Of a stretch of 64,000 nt of DNA, positions 25,277 to 34,344 are shown piece after piece. The notes under the pieces were generated by a model that saw nothing but the letters and a program-made list of their open reading frames with translations, was not told the DNA's origin and did no database searches. Source of the DNA: Anaerolineae bacterium (GTDB taxonomy: Bacteria > Chloroflexota > Anaerolineae > Caldilineales > Caldilineaceae); the NCBI GenBank assembly GCA_030432295.1, contig JAUIHI010000019.1, positions 59,943 through 123,942 of the forward strand, given 5' to 3'. A program made the position numbers and the translations under genes. The stretch's first letter is position 1. Each line of letters starts with the position of its first letter.

Positions 25277-26350
25277 TTATTTTCGCGAATTCGCCCATTC
25301 CGAGTCGAGTCTCTTGCGCATGGAGACCTGTGGTCCAGCCGTGCCATCCACAATTTTCCCAGTCCGTTGAAATCCGTGGCGGGCATAGAAGGGCGCTCCG
25401 GTCAGGCTGGCGTCGAGCCTCAGTTCGGTGATGCCCTGGCTGCGCGCATGCGCCTCCAACTGTTGTAGCAGCGCCGCACCAATCCCCCGTCCCTGCTCTT
25501 CGGGCAGGACGAAAAAAGTGACAACTTCGTCCTCTTCCAGACCGGCTGTAGCGACGATCTGGCCGTCTACCTCGGCGACCAGACAGGTGCGGGTACGGTT
25601 GATCTGTTCCACTTTGGCAGGCGAAAAATAGTCAATCAGCGGTTGGAGTCGTTCTGGCGAATAATCCGCGCGGTTGGAAACGCGCATTGTCGTGCGAATG
25701 ACCGCTGACACCCCATCCGCATCTGCCGAACGATAGGGCCGGATATGAATTTTATTTGGTGTTTTCTGTCTTTCCCACTCGGCACGGGTAAGCGCATACT
25801 CCACATCCTGCCCCAGCCACACCAGCTTTGACTCCGTATAATATGTGTCAGACGTCCCAATCTCATCTTCGCTGTAGCGGAAAAAGTGCATATGGCGCAT
25901 CCCCAGTTTTTTCATCACCCGCCGGGATGCGATATTTTCTTCGTAGGCGGTGGCGACCACTCGCTCCACGCCCCATTCGCCAAAGCCCCGTTCGATCAGC
26001 ACGCCCGCGCCTTCTGTAGCGTACCCCTTGCCCCAGGCCGCACTGTGAAAACGGTAGCCCAGGGCCACTTCGCCCGGATCGTCGCCCGTGGGGCGGAAGA
26101 CAAACCATCCCACAAATTCGCCGGTCGCCTGTTCGATGGCCGCCCAGAAGCCGAAGCTGGGCGTGGCGTCGTCGTAGCGCAGAAAGCCGGGGAGAATCTG
26201 CTGCTCGATGACTTCCCAGGGGGTGGACGTGCCCCCGTTGATGTAACGCATCACCGCCGGATCGTTGTCCAGCGCATATAGATGCGGGCCGTCCTCCTGT
26301 GTGAAACGACGTAGGATCAGCCGTTCGGTTTCCAGCAAAATGTGTGCCAT
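25277..26350 (-). CDS. Tandem GNAT acetyltransferase: RimJ/RimL-type domain fused to a second GNAT domain
   Basis: 357 residues. The N-terminal domain (1-170) is RimJ/L type: LLETERLILRRFTQEDGP, FGFWAAIEQATGEFVGW, the AWGKGYATEGAGV acetyl-CoA loop and SRRVMKKLGM. The second domain (about 200-350) starts IHIRPYRSADADGV and has FFVLPEEQGRGIGAALLQQL with QGRGIG as its own acetyl-CoA loop, then APFYARHGFQ. Both active halves look intact, so this is a true fusion. Single-chain double GNATs can dimerise internally; substrates are unknown. ATG 26350. Confidence 0.75.
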   Translation of the reverse strand: MAHILLETERLILRRFTQEDGPHLYALDNDPAVMRYINGGTSTPWEVIEQQILPGFLRYDDATPSFGFWAAIEQATGEFVGWFVFRPTGDDPGEVALGYRFHSAAWGKGYATEGAGVLIERGFGEWGVERVVATAYEENIASRRVMKKLGMRHMHFFRYSEDEIGTSDTYYTESKLVWLGQDVEYALTRAEWERQKTPNKIHIRPYRSADADGVSAVIRTTMRVSNRADYSPERLQPLIDYFSPAKVEQINRTRTCLVAEVDGQIVATAGLEEDEVVTFFVLPEEQGRGIGAALLQQLEAHARSQGITELRLDASLTGAPFYARHGFQRTGKIVDGTAGPQVSMRKRLDSEWANSRK

Positions 26351-26375
26351 TCTTCACCTGCTTCGCAAAGGGCTT

Positions 26376-26441
26376 GTATACACGGATAGGAAGGAACACG
26401 GATTTCTCTAAAAATCCGTGTTCCTTCCTATCCGTGTATAC
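26376..26441. repeat. 30-bp perfect inverted repeat
   Basis: Arms 26376-26405 and 26412-26441 are exact complements with a 6-nt loop. It lies between the tandem GNAT gene start and the stop of the Vgb-like lipoprotein gene (both minus strand), so it follows the lipoprotein gene and may terminate it. The arms contain tandem GGATAGGAAGGAACACGGAT-type purine words. Confidence 0.85.
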
Positions 26442-26451
26442 AGAATTCTTG

Positions 26452-27594
26452 TTATTCGTTCGCCGCCGGGTAGCGGATCACCACCAGTTTGTCCACCCCA
26501 GACTCTGCCCCCCAGACTTCTCCGGGACGGCCCAAAATCTGGCGCACGCTGGCCGGGCTGCTGGGCAGGATGAACTGGTCAAACTGCTCGCTGGCAGGGT
26601 CAAATCGGACCAGCGCGTTGGCGGCAAAATCGCTCACCCAGACAGCGTCGTCCTCGTCCACATAGACGGCGTAAGCTCTGGGCGCGTCGCCGGGCAACGG
26701 CCACGCCTGCCAGTTCCCCGTGGCCGGGTCGTAGCGGGACAACTGGCCTGTGTTCCATTCACTCACCCAAATCCGCCCCTGGGAATCAGACCAGACCCGG
26801 CGCGCGCCCTGCTGGGGTGTGGGCGGCTCCAGCACAAGCGCTTCATCCGTGGCCGGATCGATGACTGCGATGTGGCTGCCCGCCAGAGAGGCGTAGTAGA
26901 TGATCCCATCTGGTGTGGCCGCGATGCCGTAGGGTCCCCGGCCCTGGGGCGACGAGAAGACGGCCATCTCTCCGCTGGCCGGATCCAGACGGCCATAGAT
27001 GCCGTTCTGTCCTGTAAACCAGAGGATGCCGTTGGCGTCAAAGGCCGCGGTGTTGAGATTGGTATTGGGCCTGTCCGCGGGCAGGGGGAAGACGTCCACC
27101 CGATCGGTCTCCGGATCGACCCGCACGATCGCGTTCAACCCACCGTCGGTGATCCAGGGCGCGCCGTCTGGCCCCACAATCACCCCGTGGGGCGCGGCGC
27201 CGGGGCCAAGCGGAATGTGGCGAGTTTCGCCGGTGGCCGGGTCCAGCCAGCCCAGTTCGCCCAGACGCTGGGCAGTGTACCAGACACTGCCATCAGGCGC
27301 GGGGGCCACGTCGTGGGGGCGCGAGCCTGCGGGCACGGGATACTCCTGAATGGTCAGCAGACTGGCATCCGGCAGGGCACGGCTGGCCGGGGATTCAGGG
27401 ACGGCTGTAGCCGCTTCTGTGGGTATAGGGGTCGCTTCCTCGCTCTTCTCCGCGGTGGGTGCAGGGGTAGCCGAAGCGGGCGCAGCCGGTGTTTCGGCAA
27501 TCGGTATTTCGGCAGCCGGAGCGGGCGCGGTTGGCTCAGCCGCACAGCCTGAGAGGAGAAAAAGGATCAAAAGAAGGGGTACAAAACGTGTCAC
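26452..27594 (-). CDS. Lipoprotein with virginiamycin B lyase-like (Vgb) beta-propeller
   Basis: 380 residues. The lipobox LLSGC puts the lipid on the cysteine near residue 17, followed by a 55-residue Pro/Ala/Thr/Glu linker. The rest is a propeller made of about six repeats of the Vgb/NHL type: PHDVAPAPDGSVWYTAQ, APHGVIVGPDGAPWITD, NTAAFDANGILWFTG, GPYGIAATPDGIIYYA, RRVWSDSQGRIWVSEW and YAVYVDEDDAVWVSDF. True Vgb lyases linearise streptogramins; most environmental homologues have no tested activity and may bind surface ligands. GTG 27594 was chosen because the lipoprotein signal begins there and GTGAGG lies upstream. Confidence 0.8.
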   Translation of the reverse strand: MTRFVPLLLILFLLSGCAAEPTAPAPAAEIPIAETPAAPASATPAPTAEKSEEATPIPTEAATAVPESPASRALPDASLLTIQEYPVPAGSRPHDVAPAPDGSVWYTAQRLGELGWLDPATGETRHIPLGPGAAPHGVIVGPDGAPWITDGGLNAIVRVDPETDRVDVFPLPADRPNTNLNTAAFDANGILWFTGQNGIYGRLDPASGEMAVFSSPQGRGPYGIAATPDGIIYYASLAGSHIAVIDPATDEALVLEPPTPQQGARRVWSDSQGRIWVSEWNTGQLSRYDPATGNWQAWPLPGDAPRAYAVYVDEDDAVWVSDFAANALVRFDPASEQFDQFILPSSPASVRQILGRPGEVWGAESGVDKLVVIRYPAANE

Positions 27595-27642
27595 GATTGC
27601 CTCACTTTCTCGTGTCGGATAAGCGAACAGAAACACTGATAG

Positions 27643-27745
27643 ATGAGTCCACTGCAAGAAGCTCAAAAACCGAGTTTTTAGGACTGCGCCACACCTGGGG
27701 TTTTCCGTCACTTTCACCAAAAACTCGGTTTTTCACTGGACTCAT
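27643..27745. repeat. Inverted repeat of the AAACCGAGTTTT family, copy 1
   Basis: Outer arms ATGAGTCCACTG (27643-27654) and 27734-27745, inner arms AAAAACCGAGTTTTT (27665-27679) and 27719-27733. The same two-level design occurs at 46703-46804. It lies between the Vgb-like lipoprotein start and the prenyltransferase-like gene stop. Confidence 0.8.
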
Positions 27746-27750
27746 AGATG

Positions 27751-28677
27751 TTACTCAACTGCGAAGTGGCGCAGCACACGCAGGCTGCGCAGGGTATTCC
27801 AGCGGCTGGGACCGCCGGTCTTTTCCATCTCGAAGTGAGCCTGACCGGCGTGGCGGGCCTGGACTGGCCAGGTGCCGTCCTTGCGCCGCTTGCCCAGCAG
27901 CACATCCAGCGCGGGCTGCATTCGGGGATCGTAGGCCACACCAGCGGACTGGAAATAGTCCAGGCAGCGCAGAATGTCATAGCGCCAGCGGCCCGGATAG
28001 GAGAGCATCGTAAAGCGGCGGTCGATGACTTCGCCCGTGTGGTCCGAACGAAAAAGCTGGTGGAGGAGGATAAATTCCCGGCAGGTGGCCGCGATGGCCT
28101 CCAACTCGGCCAGCCGATAGGTGTAGCCGTTGTGGGCGTATTCGTGGATGCCTTCCAACATTGAAATTGTCGTATGCAGGGAACTGTGGACCGCACCGGA
28201 GCGGTTCAGCCGACAGTTGAAGCCGCCGTCGGCCATCTGCTGGCTGATGACAAAATCGATAATCGAATGCAATTGCGCCTCTTCCACGCCGAAGTAGCAG
28301 GCGTAGTTGAGAAACATCCCGTTGACGCAGACATCGCTCTGGGCGATAGAGCGCGCCGGGTTGACACCGCCGTCGGCTGCCACATTTTCCCGCAGAATCA
28401 GCCGAATCGTTTCGCGTGGCAGGGGGTGATCCGGGGCGAGGGCCAGATTCTTCAAATCCAGAAGGGTGTAGTGGCTGGAGATCCATTTGATCTGATAGAA
28501 GCCCCGCCCCCAATGGCCGCTCTCGTTGCGGGCCTGCAGGAAAGCCGCGCCCCAGCCTTCCTGGGCAATGCGGGCCTGCAAGTCGGGCAAATCCTCGCCC
28601 AGCAAATCCCGTCGGGTCTGGTATTGAATAGCGATATCGCCTTCCAGCAGCCAGTCAATTAATTGGTGATCATCCAT
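27751..28677 (-). CDS. Prenyltransferase/squalene-cyclase-type repeat protein
   Basis: 308 residues. The chain is built of alpha/alpha repeats with QW-like ends: QMADGGFNCR, GKRRKDGTWPVQ, NESGHWGRGF and VAADGGVNPAR. The cyclase DxDD motif is absent, so it is unlikely to be a terpene cyclase; it is better seen as an uncharacterised member of the terpenoid-cyclase/prenyltransferase alpha-alpha toroid fold. A conserved Cys/Asp pair (SDVCVNGMFLNYACYF) could bind metal. ATG 28677 (MDDHQLIDWLLEGD). The gene downstream is a lipoprotein, upstream a GNAT; no pathway is evident. Confidence 0.6.
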   Translation of the reverse strand: MDDHQLIDWLLEGDIAIQYQTRRDLLGEDLPDLQARIAQEGWGAAFLQARNESGHWGRGFYQIKWISSHYTLLDLKNLALAPDHPLPRETIRLILRENVAADGGVNPARSIAQSDVCVNGMFLNYACYFGVEEAQLHSIIDFVISQQMADGGFNCRLNRSGAVHSSLHTTISMLEGIHEYAHNGYTYRLAELEAIAATCREFILLHQLFRSDHTGEVIDRRFTMLSYPGRWRYDILRCLDYFQSAGVAYDPRMQPALDVLLGKRRKDGTWPVQARHAGQAHFEMEKTGGPSRWNTLRSLRVLRHFAVE

Positions 28678-28693
28678 CCCAGACCCCTTTCCT

Positions 28694-29215
28694 TCAAGCA
28701 ATCCAGGCCCTTTTCTCCATCGAATAGAGATGGAACGGCCCGATATCGTCCTCAGCCTCCCGCTCAAAGGCCATTCCGATCTTCTCGGCTACCCGGGCCG
28801 ACGCTCGATTCTCGGCGTCGATCAGGCAGACCAGCCGGGTCAGTCCCAATTTCTGATTGGCGTAGTCCCGAATGGCGAGAGCGGCTTCGGTGGCCAGCCC
28901 CTGTCCCCAGAAATTCCGAGCAATCGTATAGGCCACCTCCACTTCGTCAACGCCGTCGAACGTCCAGGGCAGTAGCCCGCAGCGCCCGATAAACTGGCCG
29001 CTGGCTTTGTGGACTGTCGCCCACAGCCCCAACTCCGGGTGGCGGGGGTGGCCGTGCTGATGCCATTCCAGTTCTTCCCGCGCTTCCGCATAGCTACGCG
29101 GCGCGTCGGGGATGAATTTTGTGATCGCTGGATCGCAGTAGAGCGCCCACAGATCGTCCAGATCGTCGGATGTCAGATGGCGTAGGATCACCCGTTCGGT
29201 CTCCAGAATTTTCAT
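28694..29215 (-). CDS. GNAT family N-acetyltransferase (RimJ/RimL type)
   Basis: 173 residues, full length. It opens MKILETERVILRHLTSDDLDDLW. It has AVHKASG-like beta strands, VEVAYTIARNFWGQGLATEA with the acetyl-CoA loop, and LVCLIDAENRASARVAEKIG before FEREAEDD. The start ATG overlaps the stop of the MBL hydrolase gene by 4 bp (ATGA), so the two are cotranslated. Probable substrate is an N-terminal amine or small metabolite, not determined. Confidence 0.8.
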   Translation of the reverse strand: MKILETERVILRHLTSDDLDDLWALYCDPAITKFIPDAPRSYAEAREELEWHQHGHPRHPELGLWATVHKASGQFIGRCGLLPWTFDGVDEVEVAYTIARNFWGQGLATEAALAIRDYANQKLGLTRLVCLIDAENRASARVAEKIGMAFEREAEDDIGPFHLYSMEKRAWIA

Positions 29216-29823
29216 CTGTCTGCTCCGAAAAGGGCGTTGATGGAATGGACCGGGCCGTGGCCGGGATGGACTCGCCTTGCCCCCTTTTCTCGCAGCAGCC
29301 GCCAGCTTGCCATCGCCGCGTCCGCGTCTTCGGCCACAAAGTAGGCTGGATTGGTCAGGTCGCCGGTGAATACTTCGCCGCTGTCCAACAGTAGGGATAC
29401 GCTGTCGGCTGAATGGCCGGGAGTAGGCAGAATCTCGCCCGCGATCCCGATCTCCGCCAGCAGCGCCCGGCTCTCGGCGCAAGAGATGACGACGTTATCG
29501 CTGAGAGTGATCTCGGTGTAGTTGTCCGCCGGTTTGATGCTCTGGGCCATCTGGGGAATGGCTTCTTCCTGAATATCTATCACCAGCAGAGGCACACCCG
29601 CGTTCTTCAAATCCTGGGCCGCGCCCGCGTGGTCGATGTGATAGTGGGTCGCCAGGCCATAGCGAACTTCGTGTAGCGGAATGTCCATCCGGCGCAGGTT
29701 GGCGGCCAGTTCGCCGAAGCTTCCCGGCCAGCCTAAATCTACCAGCAGCCGGTTTGTGCCCGCGCTGATGACCCAGAAATGGGTGGATCGGTAGCCAACG
29801 TTGACGATTGTGAGGTTGTGCAT
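29212..29823 (-). CDS. MBL-fold metallo-hydrolase
   Basis: 203 residues. The metallo-beta-lactamase signature is THYHIDHAG (59-67), followed by ILPTPGHSADSVSLLL with the third metal histidine, VFTGDLTNPAYF with the bridging aspartate, and a final VHPGHGP. Probably hydrolyses a thioester or lactone-like metabolite; not a beta-lactamase in the strict sense. The frame is open much further upstream (to 30525) but the family begins at MHNLTIVNVGYRSTHFW, so ATG 29823 is used. No clear SD. It overlaps the GNAT gene by 4 bp. Confidence 0.8.
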   Translation of the reverse strand: MHNLTIVNVGYRSTHFWVISAGTNRLLVDLGWPGSFGELAANLRRMDIPLHEVRYGLATHYHIDHAGAAQDLKNAGVPLLVIDIQEEAIPQMAQSIKPADNYTEITLSDNVVISCAESRALLAEIGIAGEILPTPGHSADSVSLLLDSGEVFTGDLTNPAYFVAEDADAAMASWRLLREKGARRVHPGHGPVHSINALFGADR

Positions 29824-29840
29824 AGGAGGACTCCGACGCT

Positions 29841-29953
29841 GGGGAGGACGCAGATAGGGAGGACGCAGATTGCGCTGAAAAGGATGATAGACGCTGATAA
29901 AATCTGCGCAAATCTGTTGTTTCTGCGCCGCTTGCGACCTCTGCGTCCTCTCT
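29841..29953. repeat. Inverted repeat built from ACGCAGAT words
   Basis: Left part 29844-29875 contains GAGGACGCAGAT twice in tandem; the right part ends CTCTGCGTCCTCTC (29939-29952) and includes AATCTGCGCAAATCTG. It fills the gap between the threonine dehydratase stop and the MBL gene start. Related words occur at 57934-57990, 41811-41842 and 58842-58915. Confidence 0.7.
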
Positions 29954-29957
29954 TCTG

Positions 29958-30938
29958 CTACAGTTTTTCGGCCAGGCACGCCTGCAACTGGGCGGGCGAG
30001 ATGTTGCCACCGCTCAAAATTAGGGCCACTTTTTTGCCCGCCAGTTCCTCTTTGATCTGCAACGCTGTGGCCAGGGATGCCGCGCCAGCCGGTTCGGCCA
30101 GTGTCTTCGCTCTCTCCAAATAGTGGCGCACCGCGGCCATCATTTCTTCGTCGCTGACCAGCCGGTAGTCGTCCATATATTTCCAGAGCAACTGCTGAGG
30201 CAGCATAAAGGGAGCGCCCGTCGCCAGCCCTTCCGCCGCGGAGAGATTGGGTGCTTCCCGCCAGGCCCGCTCTTTCCAGGTGAGATAGGCCGCGGGGGAG
30301 GCGCTGGCCGAGACCCCAATCGTGCGGATGGCCGGGTTGACCGCTTTCGCCACCAGAGACGCACCCGCTCCGCCGCTGCCCCCACCCACGGGGACGATTA
30401 CCACATCGATGTCTGGCTGCTCTTCCAGAATTTCCAGGGTGTGGGTGGCGACACCGGCAATCAGCGAAGGCTCGTCGCCGGAGGATACAAAGTAAAGACC
30501 CTCGGCCTGGGCGATCTCGGCGCAATGCTTTTTGGCCGCTTCGAAATCTGCTCCGAGCAGACGCACATCCGCGCCGTAGCCCCGCATGGCCGCCACCTTC
30601 ACCGGGTTGGCTCCTTCCGGCGCGACGATCACCGCCTTCACTCCAAAGAGCCGGGCTGCATAGGCCACGGACTGGCCGTGATTGCCGGTGGAGGCAGTCG
30701 CCACGCCCAGCGCCCGCTGTGCGTCGGGCAGTTGGGCCATAAAAGCGATGCCGCCCCGCACTTTGAAAGCGCCGATGGGCTGGTAGTTTTCGTGCTTCAC
30801 CCAGACCTGCGTGCCCACCAGTTCGTCCAGTAGCGGGTAGTTGTGCAGGGGTGTGGGGCGCAGATAGCGGCTGATCACCCGGCGGGCAGCCAGCACATCG
30901 GCGAAGGTGGGCAGAGGGATGGAGGAGAGGTCGCTCAT
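29958..30938 (-). CDS. Threonine/serine dehydratase (PLP fold type II)
   Basis: 326 residues, catabolic-type length (no C-terminal ACT regulatory domain). PLP lysine K59 in NYQPIGAFKVRGG, the substrate loop STGNHGQSVA, the PLP phosphate loop PVGGGSGGAGAS and the C-terminal SGGN. Deaminates threonine or serine to 2-oxobutyrate or pyruvate. The lack of an ACT domain means no isoleucine feedback. The product 2-oxobutyrate could feed the KorDABC enzyme encoded downstream; this is an inference. ATG 30938. Confidence 0.85.
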   Translation of the reverse strand: MSDLSSIPLPTFADVLAARRVISRYLRPTPLHNYPLLDELVGTQVWVKHENYQPIGAFKVRGGIAFMAQLPDAQRALGVATASTGNHGQSVAYAARLFGVKAVIVAPEGANPVKVAAMRGYGADVRLLGADFEAAKKHCAEIAQAEGLYFVSSGDEPSLIAGVATHTLEILEEQPDIDVVIVPVGGGSGGAGASLVAKAVNPAIRTIGVSASASPAAYLTWKERAWREAPNLSAAEGLATGAPFMLPQQLLWKYMDDYRLVSDEEMMAAVRHYLERAKTLAEPAGAASLATALQIKEELAGKKVALILSGGNISPAQLQACLAEKL

Positions 30939-30950
30939 TGGAATTGTCCT

Positions 30951-31931
30951 TTATTGGGTTGGCGCGGATACTCTTCTTCTTTGACTGGATTCACTCAGGC
31001 TCTGGCGGATGCGGCGGATGTCGTCGGGTCCCGTGCGGCAACAGCCGCCCAGCAACTGCGCGCCCGCTTCCCGCCAGAGCCGCGCGGGCGGGCCGAAGTC
31101 GGTGACGCCGCTGCCCGTCACCCAGCAGCGGGACGACGCATCCCAGCCTTCGCCGCTGTTGGGGTAGCAGAGCAGGGGCTTGTTCGTCACCCGCCGCGCC
31201 CCGGCCAGGAGTGGTTCCACAAAACGGGGCGGCGTGCAGTTGACACCCACGGCCACCACCTGGGGCGAAGTTGCGACAACCGCCACACAATCGGCAAAGT
31301 CTTCGCCGTGGCAGACCTGACTTTCATCCCGGCAACTGAAGCTGATCCAGGCGGGCATATCCGGGAACTCCGCCAGCAGCGCGACCAGTGCTTCGGCTTC
31401 GAGCTGACTGGGGATTGTCTCGCAGGCCAGCAAATCGGGGCCGCTTGCCACCAGCGTCGCCATGCGGGGTCGGTGCCAGTCCATCAGTTCCCGTTTAGAG
31501 AGGCCGTAGTCTCCCCGATATTCGGAACCGTCGGCCAGGAATGCGCCGTAGCAGCCGATGGAGGCGGCTACCAGCGGGCGCAGCCGTCCGGCCCGGTTGG
31601 CCGGGGTGGACCAGAAGTCGTCCCGTGCGGCCTGGGCCAGTTCCACGCTCAGCCGCATCAGCCGGGTGGCCTCGTTCTCGTCCAGTCTCCGGCGGGCAAA
31701 GCCGGGGAAGCTGGCCTGGTAGCTGGCGCTGATCGCGACATCCGCACCCGCCGCGAAATAGTCGTAGTGGAGTTGGCGGATCATCTGCGGCGCGTCGAGC
31801 AGCAGCCGGGCCGACCAGAGCGCGTCGCTGATATTCGCGCCCCGGTTTTCCAGCTCAGTAGCCAGGCCGCCGTCCAACACGACCCAGCCCTGGGCAGCGA
31901 GAAAAGGTGTGAGAAGGTTGTTGGTAATCAT
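30951..31931 (-). CDS. mmuM: Homocysteine S-methyltransferase family protein
   Basis: 326 residues. Barrel protein that moves a methyl group from S-methylmethionine (or another donor) to homocysteine. Zinc ligands are visible: GVNCTPP (cysteine near 230) and GGCCRTGP (C297, C298). The start [18 protein letters not shown] matches the family N-end. The size fits MmuM rather than the larger MetH domain. The stop lies 12 bp before the threonine dehydratase start on the same strand, so the two may be one operon in sulfur/threonine amino acid turnover. ATG 31931. Confidence 0.85.
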   Translation of the reverse strand: MITNNLLTPFLAAQGWVVLDGGLATELENRGANISDALWSARLLLDAPQMIRQLHYDYFAAGADVAISASYQASFPGFARRRLDENEATRLMRLSVELAQAARDDFWSTPANRAGRLRPLVAASIGCYGAFLADGSEYRGDYGLSKRELMDWHRPRMATLVASGPDLLACETIPSQLEAEALVALLAEFPDMPAWISFSCRDESQVCHGEDFADCVAVVATSPQVVAVGVNCTPPRFVEPLLAGARRVTNKPLLCYPNSGEGWDASSRCWVTGSGVTDFGPPARLWREAGAQLLGGCCRTGPDDIRRIRQSLSESSQRRRVSAPTQ

Positions 31932-32010
31932 AGGGGAAGTATATCACGCGGATATGCAAGCTGGGAACGCCGCCATCTCTTGGACATTAAGAAATTGATC
32001 CGGTTATGGC

Positions 32011-32071
32011 CTTCCGGGAAGCGGCCAAAACAGCTTCGGCCTCCCAACATCTCGTGGCCGCTTCCCGAAAG
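32011..32071. repeat. Inverted repeat between mmuM and the M81 peptidase gene
   Basis: CGGGAAGCGGCCA (32015-32027) pairs perfectly with 32055-32067, extended by CTTC/GAAAG. It lies in the divergent gap and may influence both promoters. Further text of the gap (32072-32213) shows TACACT at 32159-32164 as a possible -10 for the plus-strand gene. Confidence 0.65.
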
Positions 32072-32213
32072 GTTCGACAGTACCCGATTTGTTTTTGGGT
32101 TACAACTGGTGGCGTTCCCAGCCCATTTTTGTGAGGTGTAAAAGCGGGCGAGTTGGTGTACACTTGGCGACCAGAAAGTGCTGACCATCCAACGATCCCC
32201 ACAGGAGAACCCA

Positions 32214-33701
32214 ATGCGCATTGCCATCGCTCACATCGGTCAGGAGACCTGTAGCTTCACCCCCACCCGCACGATGATTGAGACTTTTCGCCAGTTTGGA
32301 CTCTACACCGGCGACGAGATTTTGCAGAAAATGCAGGGCGTTGGCCCCATCGGTGGCTTTCTGGCCGCGGCTGCCGAGGAGAGCCTGGACTATACGCCTC
32401 TGCCGATCCTCCAGGCTTGGGCCGGGGCCAATGGCACTCTGACCGCCGAAACACTTCTCTTTCTCGAAGAAGCGCTGGTGGCGGGTTTGGAACGGGTGCT
32501 GCCGATTGATGGCTTCTTCTTCAGCCTGCACGGCGCGGCCGCAGCCGAGAACGATCCCGATGTGGAGGGTTATCTACTGGCCGCGGCTCGACGGGTGCTG
32601 GGAGCCGAAGTGCCGATTGTAGCTCCCCTCGATCACCACGCCAACGTGACCCAACAGATGATCGATCTGCTGGACGGTCTGGTGGGCCATCGCACCCAGC
32701 CTCACCTGCCTTTTGAGACGGGCAAGCTGGCTGCCCATCAGCTTTTTGCCATCCTGCGGCGCGACATCCAGCCGACGGTCGCTTGGCGAAAAATTCCAAT
32801 GCTGGCCCATCAGGAGCAGTTTTTGACCAGCCAGGGGCCGATGAAAGAGTGGTTCGACCGGGCCAGGGAATACGAGAGCCAGGCCGGTGTCGTCAGCGTC
32901 TCTCCTTTTCCCATGCAGCCCTGGCTGGATGTACCCGAAGGCGGCTGGGCGACGGTCGTCATCACCGACGACGACCAGACCCTGGCCGAGCGGTTGGCCG
33001 ACGAACACGCCCGGATGGTCTGGGAGATGCGAGACCGCTTCTGGGTCTACGAAAGCGTGCCGGTGGAGGAGGCGGTCCGGCAGGCCGCCGCCGCGCAACG
33101 GGGGCTGGTCATTCTTTCGGATACGGGGGACAGCGTCTTCGGCGGCGCGCCGGGGGATAGCACCCAGATTTTGCGCGAGCTATTGCGCCAGCAGGTCAGC
33201 CAAAGTGTGCTGCTGCCCATTGTGGATGCCGAAGTGGTGGAGATCGCCATCCGCGCCGGGGTCGGCAGCACCATTCAGGTCGAATTGGGGGGCAAACTGG
33301 CGACGGCTTTTCATCAGCCGGTGGCAGTCAGCGCGACGGTGGCCGGGATTGGGGGCGGGCGCATTGAGGCCGAGGTCGTCGGGATGGAGTCGTTCAATAT
33401 GGGGCGGGCTGTCCTGCTGGAAGTGGGCGCGCTGAAAATTGTGGTCAGCGAGCACGAAGGCATCGGCGGCAACCACCCAATCGTCTACCGCCACTTTGGG
33501 ATCGAGCCAGCCACAGCCAAAATGGTGGTGATGAAGACGGCGAGCAACTTCCAATACTACGCGGATATGGCCTCCGCCATCATCCGGGTGAACACACCTG
33601 GCCCCACAATGTCCCATCTGGAAGAATTTGCCTGGCAACAGATTCCCCGCCCCATCTACCCGCTCGATGGGGCCGCCGCATATCCCAAGGTATTGACTTG
33701 A
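32214..33701 (+). CDS. M81 family metallopeptidase (MlrC, microcystinase C-like)
   Basis: 495 residues, normal for the family. It begins MRIAIAHIGQETCSFTPT with the first metal-site residues, then FFFSLHGAAAAE, VAPLDHHANVTQQMIDLLDG, LVGHRTQPHLPFETG and ILSDTGDSVFGGAPGD, all conserved MlrC blocks. MlrC cleaves linearised microcystin peptides; in bacteria that meet no cyanotoxin the natural substrate is unknown, possibly small modified peptides. The N-terminal domain holds the active site (DUF1485), the C-terminal domain follows from about 330. ATG 32214 has CAGGAGAA 8 nt upstream. Confidence 0.85.
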   Translation: MRIAIAHIGQETCSFTPTRTMIETFRQFGLYTGDEILQKMQGVGPIGGFLAAAAEESLDYTPLPILQAWAGANGTLTAETLLFLEEALVAGLERVLPIDGFFFSLHGAAAAENDPDVEGYLLAAARRVLGAEVPIVAPLDHHANVTQQMIDLLDGLVGHRTQPHLPFETGKLAAHQLFAILRRDIQPTVAWRKIPMLAHQEQFLTSQGPMKEWFDRAREYESQAGVVSVSPFPMQPWLDVPEGGWATVVITDDDQTLAERLADEHARMVWEMRDRFWVYESVPVEEAVRQAAAAQRGLVILSDTGDSVFGGAPGDSTQILRELLRQQVSQSVLLPIVDAEVVEIAIRAGVGSTIQVELGGKLATAFHQPVAVSATVAGIGGGRIEAEVVGMESFNMGRAVLLEVGALKIVVSEHEGIGGNHPIVYRHFGIEPATAKMVVMKTASNFQYYADMASAIIRVNTPGPTMSHLEEFAWQQIPRPIYPLDGAAAYPKVLT

Positions 33702-33715
33702 AAGGAGCTTGTATA

Positions 33716-33731
33716 CACAACTTTTGTTGTG
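33716..33731. terminator. Small hairpin between convergent M81 peptidase and korC genes
   Basis: CACAAC (33716-33721), TTTT loop, GTTGTG (33726-33731). It lies 14 bp after the peptidase stop. Weak; there is no T tract on either side beyond the loop. Confidence 0.35.
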
Positions 33732-33762
33732 CCTGGCGGGGCAAGGCGTAGTTGCCACCGCT

Positions 33763-34320
33763 TCAGGCGGCCAGTCGGGTCTGCTCGTCCTGGGAGGCAT
33801 AGCCAGCCCGAAAGGCAGCCCGGTTGGCGTCGAGCAGATGGCGGTGGCGTTCGGGCAGATAGCGTTCCAGCGCTTTTTCAACCACCGGGGCCGGCAGGAT
33901 GGGACGGGTTGCCAGCAGCGCTCCCAATAGCACCACATTGGCCAGGCGCAGATCACCGGCAGCTTCGGCCACTTCGTTGGCCGCCACGGGAATTAGCCGC
34001 ACGTCGGGCCGGGTGGCGGGGATTTCGGCCAGAGATGTGTTGACGACCAGCAGGCCGCCCAGCCCAATCAGCGGCGCGTATTTGACTGCCGAGGGCTGGT
34101 TCATCGCCAGCACAATCTCCGGGTGCCGAGCCAGGGGCGAGCCGACGGGCCGGTCGCTGATGATGACTGTGCAGTGGGCTGTGCCGCCCCGCATCTCCGG
34201 GCCGTAGGAGGGAATCCACGTGACGTGCTTGCGCGCGTCCAGCGCGGCGTGGGCCAGAAGTTGCCCGGCGAAGAGTACGCCCTGCCCGCCGAACCCGGCG
34301 ATGACGATTGAGGTTTGCAT
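33763..34320 (-). CDS. korC: 2-oxoacid:ferredoxin oxidoreductase, gamma subunit
   Basis: 185 residues. N-terminal [19 protein letters not shown] is the gamma-subunit signature; [18 protein letters not shown] follows, and [18 protein letters not shown] complete the family pattern. The subunit is needed to assemble the alpha/beta catalytic core that decarboxylates 2-oxoglutarate or branched-chain 2-oxoacids to acyl-CoA with ferredoxin. ATG 34320 has AAGGAGCTTCC upstream. Last gene of the korDABC operon, separated from korB by a 22-bp perfect inverted repeat. Confidence 0.88.
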   Translation of the reverse strand: MQTSIVIAGFGGQGVLFAGQLLAHAALDARKHVTWIPSYGPEMRGGTAHCTVIISDRPVGSPLARHPEIVLAMNQPSAVKYAPLIGLGGLLVVNTSLAEIPATRPDVRLIPVAANEVAEAAGDLRLANVVLLGALLATRPILPAPVVEKALERYLPERHRHLLDANRAAFRAGYASQDEQTRLAA

Positions 34321-34344
34321 AGAAGGAAGCTCCTTGAAATGGGG

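Noticed and set aside
27751..28677. Squalene-hopene or terpene cyclase
   Set aside because: The DxDD catalytic motif and the full length of about 630 residues are missing.
29824..30525. N-terminal extension of the MBL hydrolase frame
   Set aside because: The open frame continues to 30525 but overlaps the threonine dehydratase and a repeat; residues are not MBL-family.
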